Shown here piece by piece: positions 26,093 through 33,623 of a stretch of 43,868 bases of DNA. The notes below the pieces were generated by a model. That model saw nothing but the letters and a program-made list of their open reading frames with translations, was not told the origin of the DNA and searched no databases. The DNA is from Mesorhizobium sp. Its GTDB lineage: Bacteria; Pseudomonadota; Alphaproteobacteria; Rhizobiales; Rhizobiaceae. Position 1 is the stretch's first letter. The number at the start of each line of letters is the position of its first letter. The translations under genes were made by a program, and so were the position numbers. The stretch is from positions 1-43,868 of the forward strand of contig NZ_JAFKIC010000138.1 of the NCBI RefSeq assembly GCF_017306585.1, in the 5' to 3' direction.

Positions 26093-26763
26093 GCTTCGAC
26101 TTCGCGGTCATCACGGACAACTGGCAGATCCTGGCCAGGGGCTTCGGCAACACGGTGCTGATGTGCGCGGTGTCGCTGCCGCTCGGCTTCGCGCTCGGCG
26201 TCGTGCTGGCGCTGGTGCGGCTGCGGGGCGGGCGAGTGCCGGCCGCGATCGTCTCGGCCTATGTGGAGCTCTTCCGCAACATTCCATTCCTGATCCAGAT
26301 CTTCCTGCTGTTCTATGCCTTGCCGATGTTCGGCATCCGGCTGTCGCCGGTGGTTGTTTCGATCGGCGCGCTGTCGGCCTATGCCAGCGCCTATTCCGCC
26401 GAGATCATCCGGGGCGCGATCCAGTCGATCTCATATGGACAGGTCGAGGCCGGCTACGCGCTGGGGCTGCGCTACCTCACCATCTTCCGCAAGATACTGG
26501 TGCCGCAGGTGCTGGGCTACATCCTGCCGGCGGCCACCAACCTCACCATCACGCTGATCAAGGAATCGGCGATCCTGTCGGCGATCACCGTCCCCGAACT
26601 CACCTACATGGCCCAGAACATCATCGGCCGCACCTTCTCGCCGGTGGAGATCTTCACCGCCATCGCATTGCTGTACTGGGGGCTGACCGCCCTTGTCGCG
26701 GCGATCTCGCGCAGCCTGGAGCACAGGCTGCAGCCCCATCTCGCGGCCCGCCGGGGCGCCTGA
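26089..26763 (+). CDS. amino acid ABC transporter permease, second subunit
   Basis: This 224-residue permease, paralogous to its neighbour, has LFRNIPFLIQIFLLFYALPM and the EAA loop EAGYALGLRYLTIFRKILVP. ATGA overlap with the first permease gene indicates coupling. No ATP-binding protein gene follows; the next gene is a ureohydrolase. The importer therefore needs an ATPase encoded elsewhere. Confidence 0.92.
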   Translation: MSFDFAVITDNWQILARGFGNTVLMCAVSLPLGFALGVVLALVRLRGGRVPAAIVSAYVELFRNIPFLIQIFLLFYALPMFGIRLSPVVVSIGALSAYASAYSAEIIRGAIQSISYGQVEAGYALGLRYLTIFRKILVPQVLGYILPAATNLTITLIKESAILSAITVPELTYMAQNIIGRTFSPVEIFTAIALLYWGLTALVAAISRSLEHRLQPHLAARRGA

Positions 26764-26794
26764 TCCAAAAGCCTTCAACATGAGAGGAAACCCA

Positions 26795-27748
26795 ATGTCC
26801 AAACTCACCACCGCGCCGCGCGATGTCTTCCAGACATTCATGAACTTCCCCCTGGTCGAGGATCTCGACACGCTGAAGGCAGATGTCGCGATCATCGGCA
26901 TGCCGTATGGCGACCCCTATACGATCGACGAGCTGATCAACGACCAGACCAATGCGCCAACCGCGGTGCGGCGCGCGTCCAAGCGCATCAGCCAGGCGCT
27001 GGACCGCTATGATTTCGACATTGGCGGGCCGGTCTTCGCCGGCCAGGACATCAAGGTGGTCGATGTCGGCGACGTGCCCGGCAACGCGGCCGATCATGTC
27101 GGCCACTACAAGCGCGCCGAGCAGGCGATCCGCAAGATTCGCGCCGCCGGCGCGCTGCCGATCACCATCGGCGGCGACCACGGCATTCCGATTCCGATCT
27201 TCCGTGCGCTCGACGGCGAAGGCCCGATCACACTGGTGCAGCTCGACGCCCATCTCGACTGGCGCGACAATGTCAACGGCGTCAAAGAAGGCTATTCAAG
27301 CACCATCCGCCGGGCTTCGGAGATGGCGCATATCAAGGATATCTTCCAGGTCGGCGTTCGTGGCCAGGGCAGCGCGCGCACCGAGGAGGTGGAGGCGGCC
27401 CGCGCCTATGGCGCCAACATCATCACCACCAATGAATGGCAGGATATCGGCACGGCGGCGCTGTTGAAACGCATCCCCGATGGCGGCCGCTACTATCTCA
27501 CCATCGACGCCGACGGGCTGGATCCGGCCGTCATGCCGGCGGTCGAGGGGCCGCAGCCGGGCGGCATCAGCTACCGCCAGACGATCGAGCTCATCCAGGG
27601 CCTTATCGGCAAGGGCAAGCTTGTCGGCATGGACATCGTCGAGATCGCGCCGGCGCGCGATGTCAACGAGATCACCTCGATGACGGCAGGCCACATCATC
27701 CTCAACGTCATCGGCGCCGCGGTGCGCGCCGGTTACTTCAAGCGCTGA
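26795..27748 (+). CDS. agmatinase/ureohydrolase family protein
   Basis: This 317-residue manganese ureohydrolase releases urea from a guanidino substrate. The binuclear metal ligands are visible: GGDHG (His129), DAHLDWRD (Asp151, His153, Asp155), and TIDADGLDP (Asp238, Asp240). The family includes agmatinase, guanidinobutyrase and related enzymes; substrate loops are not decisive here. AGAGGAAA precedes the ATG at 26795. It ends the AsnC-ABC operon, immediately followed by a strong hairpin. I infer that the importer brings in the guanidino substrate or its amino-acid parent. Confidence 0.88.
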   Translation: MSKLTTAPRDVFQTFMNFPLVEDLDTLKADVAIIGMPYGDPYTIDELINDQTNAPTAVRRASKRISQALDRYDFDIGGPVFAGQDIKVVDVGDVPGNAADHVGHYKRAEQAIRKIRAAGALPITIGGDHGIPIPIFRALDGEGPITLVQLDAHLDWRDNVNGVKEGYSSTIRRASEMAHIKDIFQVGVRGQGSARTEEVEAARAYGANIITTNEWQDIGTAALLKRIPDGGRYYLTIDADGLDPAVMPAVEGPQPGGISYRQTIELIQGLIGKGKLVGMDIVEIAPARDVNEITSMTAGHIILNVIGAAVRAGYFKR

Positions 27749-27765
27749 GTCCTTGTCGCTTGCTT

Positions 27766-27793
27766 CCTGTCGGCCGGGCAGCCGGCCGACAGG
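27766..27793 (+). terminator. terminator-like hairpin after the ureohydrolase operon
   Basis: A perfect 12-bp GC-rich stem (27766-27777 with 27782-27793) with a GCAG loop is followed by ATTTATT. It lies 17 bp after the ureohydrolase stop. The T-tract is interrupted, but the stem is very stable. Confidence 0.8.
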
Positions 27794-27899
27794 ATTTATT
27801 GCATGCGGTCTTCGACCGTGTTCGCGGCTTTGCACGAAAAATCTTGACGGCGCGCCTGTGGGGCATTGTACAGAAGATGCCCCCAAATGGAGACGCCAG

Positions 27900-28301
27900 A
27901 TGTTTGGTGCCGTCCCGCTCCTGATCGTGCCCTTCGTGCTCTACAATCTCGGCCTGCTTGGAATATTCGGCGGCGGCGACGATCCGTGGGCGAGTGAAGT
28001 CTTCTCGTTCCGCATGATGTCGGGCGGTGTGTTTTCGATGACACTCGGCGACCTGATGGTGCTGATCGGGCTGATCTTCCTGTTCCTCGAAATGGTGAAG
28101 TCGGCACGCACCACGACCGCGTCGATCATGGATCATCTGCTGTCGACGCTGGTCTTCGTCGCTTTTCTGGTCGAGTTCCTGCTGGTCAAGGGCGCGGCGC
28201 ACTCCATCTTCTTCACGCTGATGATCATCGCGCTGTTCGATGTGCTTGCCGGCTTCGCCGTATCGATGCGCTCGGCCAGCCGCGACATCAACTTCAACTG
28301 A
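27900..28301 (+). CDS. four-helix membrane protein of unknown function
   Basis: This 133-residue protein has about four hydrophobic segments: VPLLIVPFVLYNLGLLGIFG at the N-terminus, TLGDLMVLIGLIFLFLEM, HLLSTLVFVAFLVEFLLV, and IFFTLMIIALFDVLAGFAV. It has no catalytic motif. Similar small inner-membrane proteins are annotated as hypothetical in rhizobia. AATGGAG lies about nine nt upstream of the ATG. It is monocistronic, between the ureohydrolase terminator and a convergent GlcG-like gene. Confidence 0.8.
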   Translation: MFGAVPLLIVPFVLYNLGLLGIFGGGDDPWASEVFSFRMMSGGVFSMTLGDLMVLIGLIFLFLEMVKSARTTTASIMDHLLSTLVFVAFLVEFLLVKGAAHSIFFTLMIIALFDVLAGFAVSMRSASRDINFN

Positions 28302-28305
28302 GGTC

Positions 28306-28737
28306 TCAGCCCGGATCGGCGGTGAAGCCGGCGGCCTCGATGCCGGCGATTGCTGCTGCCTCGTCATTGTCCGACGTGTCGCCGGAAATGCCGACGGCGC
28401 CGATGATTTGCCCCGCCTTGTCGCGGATCAGCACGCCGCCGACCACCGGCAGCACGCGTCCGCCCGAAACGTCGGAGATGCCGGCAACCAGGTGCGGACG
28501 TTCCCTGGCGAAGGCCTCGACCTTGCGCGAGCCCATGCCGATGGCCAGCGCGCAATAGGCCTTGCCATCAGACATTTGCGGGCGCAGGAACGAGGCGCCG
28601 TCCTGGCGCTGGAAGGCTACCAGATGTCCGCCGGCATCCAGAACCGAGACGCCGAGCGGCTTGAGCTTGAGGTCGGCGCCTTTGGCGAAGGCGGCATCGA
28701 TGATCACCTTGGCTTTTTCGAGCGGCAGTGCGGTCAT
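28306..28737 (-). CDS. GlcG/HbpS family protein (heme-binding-like)
   Basis: This 143-residue protein of the GlcG/HbpS (DUF336) family has LGVSVLDAGGHLVAFQRQDG, the segment VVGGVLIRDKAGQIIGAVGI, and SGDTSDNDEAAAIAGIEAAG at the C-terminus. HbpS binds heme extracellularly; GlcG sits in glycolate operons with unknown function. No signal peptide is present here, so it is probably cytosolic. No glycolate oxidase genes are adjacent. It is convergent with the membrane-protein gene, 4 bp apart. Confidence 0.87.
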   Translation of the reverse strand: MTALPLEKAKVIIDAAFAKGADLKLKPLGVSVLDAGGHLVAFQRQDGASFLRPQMSDGKAYCALAIGMGSRKVEAFARERPHLVAGISDVSGGRVLPVVGGVLIRDKAGQIIGAVGISGDTSDNDEAAAIAGIEAAGFTADPG

Positions 28738-28920
28738 GGCGTTCTCCTGTTTGGTAGGTCAGTCTTCGGCGGCCCGCCGGACGAAGCAATCCCGGTTCCG
28801 GTTGAAACTGCTTCTCGCGGGCGGAGGGATGAGAGGCGGCGCCTGTGGGGACAGCACCGTCGGATGCGCCGCACCGAAATGCGGCCGACAGCCTTATGGC
28901 GGGGCAGGGACCGAGGTTGC
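28738..28920. other. intergenic stretch upstream of the GlcG-like gene
   Basis: No gene or RNA is recognisable. With the palindromic element that follows, it makes about 300 bp of gene-free DNA between the GlcG-like gene and the Lys-rich small gene. Confidence 0.5.
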
Positions 28921-29030
28921 CTAAATCGCGTCACGCTGAAACGGATTCGGGCGACGCGCTTTAAGGCTTTGTTTTGATGCATGTCGTTGTTCCAGAACCG
29001 CTGCACACTTCTGGGCGACATGCATTAGAG
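28921..29030. repeat. dispersed palindromic intergenic element (rhizobial type)
   Basis: ATGCATGTCG at 28977-28986 pairs perfectly with CGACATGCAT at 29016-29025, and an inner CCAGAA/TTCTGG pair lies within. A conserved-looking left flank (CGCTGAAACGGATTCGGGCG, then ACGCGCTTTAA) precedes it. From memory this matches a repeat found many times between genes in Mesorhizobium and relatives. The count and boundaries need a genome search. Confidence 0.7.
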
Positions 29031-29038
29031 GGCAGGCG

Positions 29039-29284
29039 TTACTTCTTCTTGGCGCGGGCCGGCTTCGTGGCAGGCGCGGCCGCTGCGTTGGCGAGGTCTT
29101 CGGCTTCCTTGGCAAGCCGTAGCGCCCGCAGCTTGTCGGTCTTGGCCTTGCGGGCGTCGCTCTCGGCGGCATATTCCGCCATCGCTTTCTGACGGACAGT
29201 TGCGGCCTCTTCCTGCTTCTTGAAGCGCAGATCGGCGCGCGCGCGGGCAGTATCCCTAGAGTTCTCGACCAAGAGCCTATCCAA
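29039..29284 (-). CDS. small Lys/Ala-rich helical protein, uncertain start
   Basis: This protein of up to 81 residues is strongly charged, coiled and Ala/Lys-rich (DLRFKKQEEAATVRQKAMAE, then SDARKAKTDKLRALRLAKEA), with a basic tail KPARAKKK. Similar small proteins of unknown function occur in rhizobia. The only starts covering the conserved part are TTG at 29284 and TTG at 29272; no ATG or GTG lies upstream before a stop, and no convincing ribosome binding site is seen. The 5' end may therefore have been lost or rearranged next to the HxlR gene. Confidence 0.6.
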   Translation of the reverse strand: MDRLLVENSRDTARARADLRFKKQEEAATVRQKAMAEYAAESDARKAKTDKLRALRLAKEAEDLANAAAAPATKPARAKKK

Positions 29285-29349
29285 TCCCGTCAGATCTGAT
29301 TTTCCGCCTGTTGTAGCAGAGCCAGCCGCTCAACGGGGAAAATAGTTGC

Positions 29350-29871
29350 TCACGCGGCCGGGCTGGCGCGGAGAGCCTTGCCGGCGACCACCGCTTCATA
29401 GGCGGCCTGCAGGGTCTCGCGCACCGAAGGGCCAGACGCGGGGTCGAGCGGCGTGCCCAGATGATCATGGCGCAACTCGTCCATGAACTTGTCCCACATT
29501 GGCGGGCCGCCCTTTTCAAGGAGCTCGGCGCGGATCGAGAGTTCCTCGGTCGTCGGCAGCCAGACGCGGCCCCAGGCACCGAGATGGGCCAGGATCGGCA
29601 CCAAGGTGATGGCCATCTCCGTCAGGCTGTAGATCGCCTTCTGCTTGTGGCTGGGGTCGTCGGCCTTGGTCAGCATGCCCAATTCCATCAGCCGCTTCAG
29701 CCGGTCGGCGAGGATGTTGGAGGCAATGCCTTCCATCGATCCGTTGAGCAGTTCGCGAAAATGGCGCCTGCCGCCGAAAATCATGTCGCGAAGGATAATC
29801 AGGCTCCAGCGGTCGCCAAACACCTCCAGCGACAGATTGATCGGGCAACCAGAGCGGCGATCGAGGCTCAT
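29350..29871 (-). CDS. HxlR family transcriptional regulator
   Basis: This 173-residue winged-helix regulator begins MSLDRRSGCPINLSLEVFGD, the typical HxlR opening with the single conserved cysteine, followed by RWSLIILRDMIFGGRRHFRE, SNILADRLKRLMELGMLTKA and YSLTEMAITLVPILAHLGAW. The C-terminal 55 residues go beyond the HxlR domain. I start at ATG 29871, with GGAG about 8 nt upstream. A longer frame from 29925 would run through the inverted repeat I propose as operator. It is divergent from an alpha/beta hydrolase gene, which it probably controls. Confidence 0.9.
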   Translation of the reverse strand: MSLDRRSGCPINLSLEVFGDRWSLIILRDMIFGGRRHFRELLNGSMEGIASNILADRLKRLMELGMLTKADDPSHKQKAIYSLTEMAITLVPILAHLGAWGRVWLPTTEELSIRAELLEKGGPPMWDKFMDELRHDHLGTPLDPASGPSVRETLQAAYEAVVAGKALRASPAA

Positions 29872-29889
29872 TCCATGTCTCCACAAAAC

Positions 29890-29949
29890 CAGTTGCATTA
29901 TCGTATCAGTTTGGGTAGCGTGCAACTGATTTCAAAATGCAATCAGTTT
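29890..29949. promoter_or_regulatory. probable HxlR operator region
   Basis: In the 90-bp divergent gap, CAGTTGCA (29890-29897) and TGCAACTG (29921-29928) form a perfect 8-bp inverted repeat, and ATCAGTTT occurs twice as a direct repeat (29905-29912, 29942-29949). The placement suits repression of both divergent genes. Confidence 0.55.
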
Positions 29950-29961
29950 AGGAGACCCAGA

Positions 29962-30795
29962 ATGACATCAGCACAACCCACAATCGTGTCCGAGACATTC
30001 GGCGATCCTGGAAATCCGGCAGTGCTGCTGATCATGGGGGCCATGGCATCCATGCTCTGGTGGCCGGAGAAGCTTTGCCGGGCCCTTGCCGATGCGGGCC
30101 TGTTCGTGATCCGTTACGACAATCGCGACACCGGTCATTCAACCAAGTATCCGCCGGGAAAGCCGCCCTACACATTCGACGACATGGCAGACGACGCGAT
30201 TGGCGTGCTCGACAGGCACGACATCGACAGGGCGCATGTCGCCGGCATGTCGATGGGTGGCATGATCGCGCAGCTCGTGGCGCTCAAGCACCCCGCCCGG
30301 GTCGCGTCGCTGACCGTGATCAGCAGCTCGCCTGTTGGCATGGACACCTCGCATCTGCCGAAGATGAGCGCTGCCTATATCGAGCACTCCGCCGGCGGTG
30401 CCGACGTCGACTGGTCGGACTGCGGCCAGGCGATCGACTTCGTGGTCAGGGATGCCAGGGCGATCGCCAGCGTCGCGCATCCGTTCGACGAGGCCCGGAT
30501 GCGAGCCTTCATCGAGCAGGATTATGACCGTTCAGGCGGGTTCCTGAGCGCGACCAATCATTTCATGCTCGAAGGCGGTGATGAGCGGAAGGGCCGGCTG
30601 GATGAGATGAAGGCGCCGTTGCTGGTCATCCATGGCACGGCGGATCCGATCTTCCCGATCGAACATGGCGAAGCCCTGGCCGACGCGGCGCCCGGCGCGA
30701 AACTTCTTCGGATCGAAGGCGGCGGCCACGAACTGCACAGGCAGGACTGGCCGGAAATCGTCGCCGCCATGCTTGCCCACATCCGGTCCCACTGA
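29962..30795 (+). CDS. alpha/beta hydrolase
   Basis: This 277-residue soluble alpha/beta hydrolase has LLIMGAMASMLWWPEKLCRA, VIRYDNRDTGHSTKYPPG, nucleophile elbow GMSMGG with Ser97, acid LVIHGTADPIFP and His in EGGGHELHRQDWP. The pattern resembles aclacinomycin methylesterase/proline iminopeptidase-like hydrolases; substrate is unknown. AGGAG precedes the ATG at 29962. It is divergent from the HxlR regulator, a common arrangement for inducible detoxification enzymes. Confidence 0.9.
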   Translation: MTSAQPTIVSETFGDPGNPAVLLIMGAMASMLWWPEKLCRALADAGLFVIRYDNRDTGHSTKYPPGKPPYTFDDMADDAIGVLDRHDIDRAHVAGMSMGGMIAQLVALKHPARVASLTVISSSPVGMDTSHLPKMSAAYIEHSAGGADVDWSDCGQAIDFVVRDARAIASVAHPFDEARMRAFIEQDYDRSGGFLSATNHFMLEGGDERKGRLDEMKAPLLVIHGTADPIFPIEHGEALADAAPGAKLLRIEGGGHELHRQDWPEIVAAMLAHIRSH

Positions 30796-30906
30796 GCCTC
30801 TTCGGGAGGCCGGCCTTGACGGCCAGGTTCCGTCGCAATAGTTAAGTAAATGCTTCAGTGTTTGTCGTCTCCGGCCACTGACGGTCCACATGCAGGATGA
30901 GAGAAA

Positions 30907-31563
30907 ATGTCCCTGACCCTTTATTTCCATCCCCTGGCTTCTTTCTGCTGGAAGCCGCTGATCGCGCTCTATGAGAACGCCACGCCCTTTGCGCCCGTCA
31001 TCGTCGATCTCGGCGACGAGCAATCGCGCGCGGCCTTCCTGAAGATTTCGCCGACCGGCAAGATGCCGGCGCTGCGCGACGACGCGCGCGGCCGCACGAT
31101 CCTGGAATCGACCATCGTCATCGAATATCTGGCCGCTCACTATCCAGGGGCGCTGGAACTCGTACCCGCCGATATCGACCGGGCGCTGGCGGTCCGCCAG
31201 GCCGACCGCTTCTATGATTTCTACGTCCAGGAACCGATGCAGAAGATCGTCGCCGACCGGTTGCGGCCACAGGACAAGACCGATCCGTTCGGTGTCGAGC
31301 AGGCGCGCGGCCAGTTGCGAAATTCCTACGCCATCATCGAGCAGGAGATGCAGTCGAGGGAGTGGGCGGTGGGGGATACCTTCACCATGGCCGACTGCGC
31401 GGCGTCTCCCGCGCTCTTCTACGCCAACAAGGTCGAACCGTTCGGCGACAGCTATCCCGCCGTCAAGCGCTATCACGACCGCCTGTTGCAGCGTCCCGCC
31501 TTCGCCAGGGTGATCGAGGAGGCCCAGCCCTACTTCAAGTTCTTCCCCTACAACAACGGCTGA
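30907..31563 (+). CDS. glutathione S-transferase family protein
   Basis: This 218-residue protein has an N-terminal thioredoxin-like GST domain (LTLYFHPLASFCWKPLIALY, ISPTGKMPAL cis-Pro region, ILESTIVIEYLAAHYPG for glutathione gamma-Glu binding) and a helical C-terminal domain (WAVGDTFTMADCAASPALFY). The catalytic Ser/Cys position lies near SFCWK. It is the first gene of a plus-strand cassette and is 5 bp from an ArsR gene, suggesting conjugation or degradation of an organic toxicant under ArsR control. Confidence 0.9.
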   Translation: MSLTLYFHPLASFCWKPLIALYENATPFAPVIVDLGDEQSRAAFLKISPTGKMPALRDDARGRTILESTIVIEYLAAHYPGALELVPADIDRALAVRQADRFYDFYVQEPMQKIVADRLRPQDKTDPFGVEQARGQLRNSYAIIEQEMQSREWAVGDTFTMADCAASPALFYANKVEPFGDSYPAVKRYHDRLLQRPAFARVIEEAQPYFKFFPYNNG

Positions 31564-31568
31564 TCGCG

Positions 31569-31904
31569 ATGCTGCACGATCCCGCCCAGCTCGACCTGAT
31601 GTTCCAGGCGCTCGCCGATCCGGCGCGGCGCCAGATGGTCGACCGGCTGTCGCGCGGCCCGGCTTCCGTCAGCCAGCTGGCCGAACCGCTGGCGATGTCG
31701 CTGTCGGCCGTTGTCCAGCACCTGAACCTGCTGGAGGCGAGCGGCCTGGTGCGCACGCAGAAGGTCGGGCGGGTGCGCACCTGCCAGATCGAGCCCAAGG
31801 CGCTGCGGGCGGCCGAGCACTGGATCAACGAGCGGCGCCTCTCCTGGGAACGCCGGCTCGACCGGCTCGGCGATTTCCTGGTGGAAACCAAGGACGAGAC
31901 CTGA
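31569..31904 (+). CDS. ArsR family transcriptional regulator (first)
   Basis: This 111-residue winged-helix protein has LMFQALADPARRQMVDRLSR, SVSQLAEPLAMSLSAVVQHL (recognition helix) and LEASGLVRTQKVGRVRTCQI. It has no CxC-type metal site, so it is more likely an organic-ligand or AHSA1-partner ArsR than a metal sensor. Five bases separate it from the GST stop, and eight from the AHSA1 gene, so cotranscription is nearly certain. ArsR-AHSA1 pairs are widespread. Confidence 0.92.
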   Translation: MLHDPAQLDLMFQALADPARRQMVDRLSRGPASVSQLAEPLAMSLSAVVQHLNLLEASGLVRTQKVGRVRTCQIEPKALRAAEHWINERRLSWERRLDRLGDFLVETKDET

Positions 31905-31915
31905 AGGAGGCCATG

Positions 31916-32389
31916 ATGACCGAACCATCCGTAAGCCATGCGACGATCGTGCTGGAGCGCGTCTACGACGCCTCGCCGGCACGGGTCTTCCAGGCGCTCG
32001 CCGACCCAAAGGCACGCGCCCGCTGGGGGACGCCGTCGAAAAATGTCGAGCTCGTCTACGACAAGACCGACTTCCGCGTCGGCGGTCTGGACATCAGCCG
32101 CTGCGGGCCGCGCGGCAAACTGATCTATCGCGTCGAGACCCGCTACGTCGACATCGAGCCGGATCAGCGCATCGTCTCGACGGAGCTGGTTTGCGAGGGC
32201 TGGAACCGGCTCTCCGTGTCGCTGATCACGGTCGAACTTCAGGCGCTGGGCACGTCGACGCGGCTGGTGCTGACAGACCAGATCGCCGCTTTCGGCGGCA
32301 AGGACATGATCGCCGGCAGCCAGGCCGGCTTCGACGCGGCCTTGGACAATCTCGCTGCCGAATTCATGGCCGAGACCGCCGATGGTTGA
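31916..32389 (+). CDS. SRPBCC/AHSA1 domain protein (first)
   Basis: This 157-residue AHSA1-type START-like protein begins HATIVLERVYDASPARVFQA with LADPKARARWG, then DFRVGGLDISRCGPRGKLIY and SVSLITVELQALGTSTRLVL. The fold has a hydrophobic cavity for small ligands; function is unknown. Of two adjacent ATGs I prefer 31916, which places GGAGG five nt upstream. It is a paralogue of the protein at 32833. It probably acts with the ArsR encoded just before it. Confidence 0.9.
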   Translation: MTEPSVSHATIVLERVYDASPARVFQALADPKARARWGTPSKNVELVYDKTDFRVGGLDISRCGPRGKLIYRVETRYVDIEPDQRIVSTELVCEGWNRLSVSLITVELQALGTSTRLVLTDQIAAFGGKDMIAGSQAGFDAALDNLAAEFMAETADG

Positions 32390-32439
32390 GGCGGCAAGCC
32401 TTGAAAGCACCCCAGCCTGAAACCAAAGGAGCACTCATC

Positions 32440-32814
32440 ATGTCCGGCAAGAGCAGATCCGACTTTGTTCGGGGTTACTTCGCTGCCTTCCAGGCCGGGG
32501 ATCGCGCGGCCATGGAAACAGCCCTGAGCGACGACTTCACCTTCACCAGCCCCTATGACGATGCCATCGATCGAGCGGCCTATTTCGATCGTTGCTGGCC
32601 CAACAGCAAGCTCTTCCGCTCGATGACGATCGAAAGGATCGGCGAGGATGGCGACGGCGCCTTTGTCCTCTACAACTGCGAGACCGTGGACGGCAGGACG
32701 TTCCGCAACACCGAACTGCACCGGTTTCAAGGCGACAGGCTGCGCAGCGTCGAAGTCTATTTCGGCGCCACCTACCGGGCCGGCGTCTTCATTCCCCAGA
32801 ACAAATCGAACTGA
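32440..32814 (+). CDS. NTF2/SnoaL-like protein
   Basis: This 124-residue protein has an NTF2-like cone fold pattern: DFVRGYFAAFQAGDRAAMET, LSDDFTFTSPYDDAIDRAAY, and C-terminal HRFQGDRLRSVEVYFGATYR. Such proteins bind or isomerise small hydrophobic molecules; catalytic residues cannot be assigned. AAAGGAG lies 8 nt upstream of the ATG. It sits between the two AHSA1 genes in the same transcription direction. Confidence 0.85.
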   Translation: MSGKSRSDFVRGYFAAFQAGDRAAMETALSDDFTFTSPYDDAIDRAAYFDRCWPNSKLFRSMTIERIGEDGDGAFVLYNCETVDGRTFRNTELHRFQGDRLRSVEVYFGATYRAGVFIPQNKSN

Positions 32815-32832
32815 CCAGCGAGGAAGCAATCC

Positions 32833-33297
32833 ATGACCGAACGTTCCGTCGTCCATTCCACCTTCGTGATCGAGCGTCTCTACCCGGCGGCGCCGTCGAA
32901 GGTCTTCTTCGCGCTCAGCAATCCGGACGCCAAGCGGCGCTGGTTCGCCGATCCCGACAATCCCAGGCCCAATCGTCATGAGATGGACTTCCGCATCGGC
33001 GGCAAGGAGGTCAATGCCGGCGGTCCCAAGGACGGTCCGATCCACGTCTACACCGCCACCTATCAGGACATCGTGCAGGACCAGCGCATCGTCTACAGCT
33101 ACGACATGCTTTTCGGCGCGACCCGCATATCGGTGTCGTTGGCCACGATCGAACTTTTCGCCGAGGGCACGGGGACACGGCTGGCGCTGACCGAGCAGGG
33201 CGCTTTCCTCGACGGCCATGACACATCGGAGACGCGCGAGCACGGAACCGGGGTGCTGCTCGATCTGCTCGGCGCCTTTCTGGCTTCGAATAGTTGA
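32833..33297 (+). CDS. SRPBCC/AHSA1 domain protein (second)
   Basis: This 154-residue AHSA1 protein is clearly homologous to the first: [56 protein letters not shown] and [20 protein letters not shown]. An 18-bp gap from the NTF2-like gene and the GAGGAAG upstream of the ATG support operon membership. It ends the cassette, 31 bp from the convergent second ArsR gene. Confidence 0.9.
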   Translation: MTERSVVHSTFVIERLYPAAPSKVFFALSNPDAKRRWFADPDNPRPNRHEMDFRIGGKEVNAGGPKDGPIHVYTATYQDIVQDQRIVYSYDMLFGATRISVSLATIELFAEGTGTRLALTEQGAFLDGHDTSETREHGTGVLLDLLGAFLASNS

Positions 33298-33328
33298 ATG
33301 AGGCTCGTCGGGTCGCCGCCAGAAATGG

Positions 33329-33589
33329 TCAGGCGTCCCAGAATTGATCGAGCCAGATGTTGAGTTTGAGGAAGCCGGCGTTGCTTACCGTGTAGACGCG
33401 CCGGGTTCCCTCCGCCTTCGCATTGACCAGGCCGGCGTCCAGCAACACTTTCAAATGCTGTGATACGGCCGGGCGTGAGACCGGCAGGCCGGCGGCCAAC
33501 TCGTTGACGGTCTTCGGACCGCGTCGAAGTTCTTCCAGAAGATGGCGCCGATTTGGATCGGCGATCGCCATGAAGGCGTCGGAAAACAT
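33329..33589 (-). CDS. ArsR family transcriptional regulator (second)
   Basis: This 86-residue minimal winged-helix regulator has AFMAIADPNRRHLLEELRRG, TVNELAAGLPVSRPAVSQHL and KVLLDAGLVNAKAEGTRRVY. Metal-site cysteines are absent. Two ATGs abut (33592 and 33589); GAGG lies five nt before the second, which I prefer. That ribosome binding site is inside a perfect 18-bp palindrome. It opposes the GST-AHSA1 cassette and may control the second AHSA1 gene or itself. Confidence 0.92.
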   Translation of the reverse strand: MFSDAFMAIADPNRRHLLEELRRGPKTVNELAAGLPVSRPAVSQHLKVLLDAGLVNAKAEGTRRVYTVSNAGFLKLNIWLDQFWDA

Positions 33590-33591
33590 CA

Positions 33592-33609
33592 TGCCTCACT
33601 TGTGAGGCA
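33592..33609. promoter_or_regulatory. 18-bp perfect palindrome at the ArsR start codon
   Basis: TGCCTCAC, TT, GTGAGGCA spans the translation start region of the second ArsR gene and includes its Shine-Dalgarno. It may be an ArsR operator for autoregulation or an RNA hairpin hiding the ribosome binding site. Confidence 0.6.
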
Positions 33610-33623
33610 AAGTTTTTCGATTC

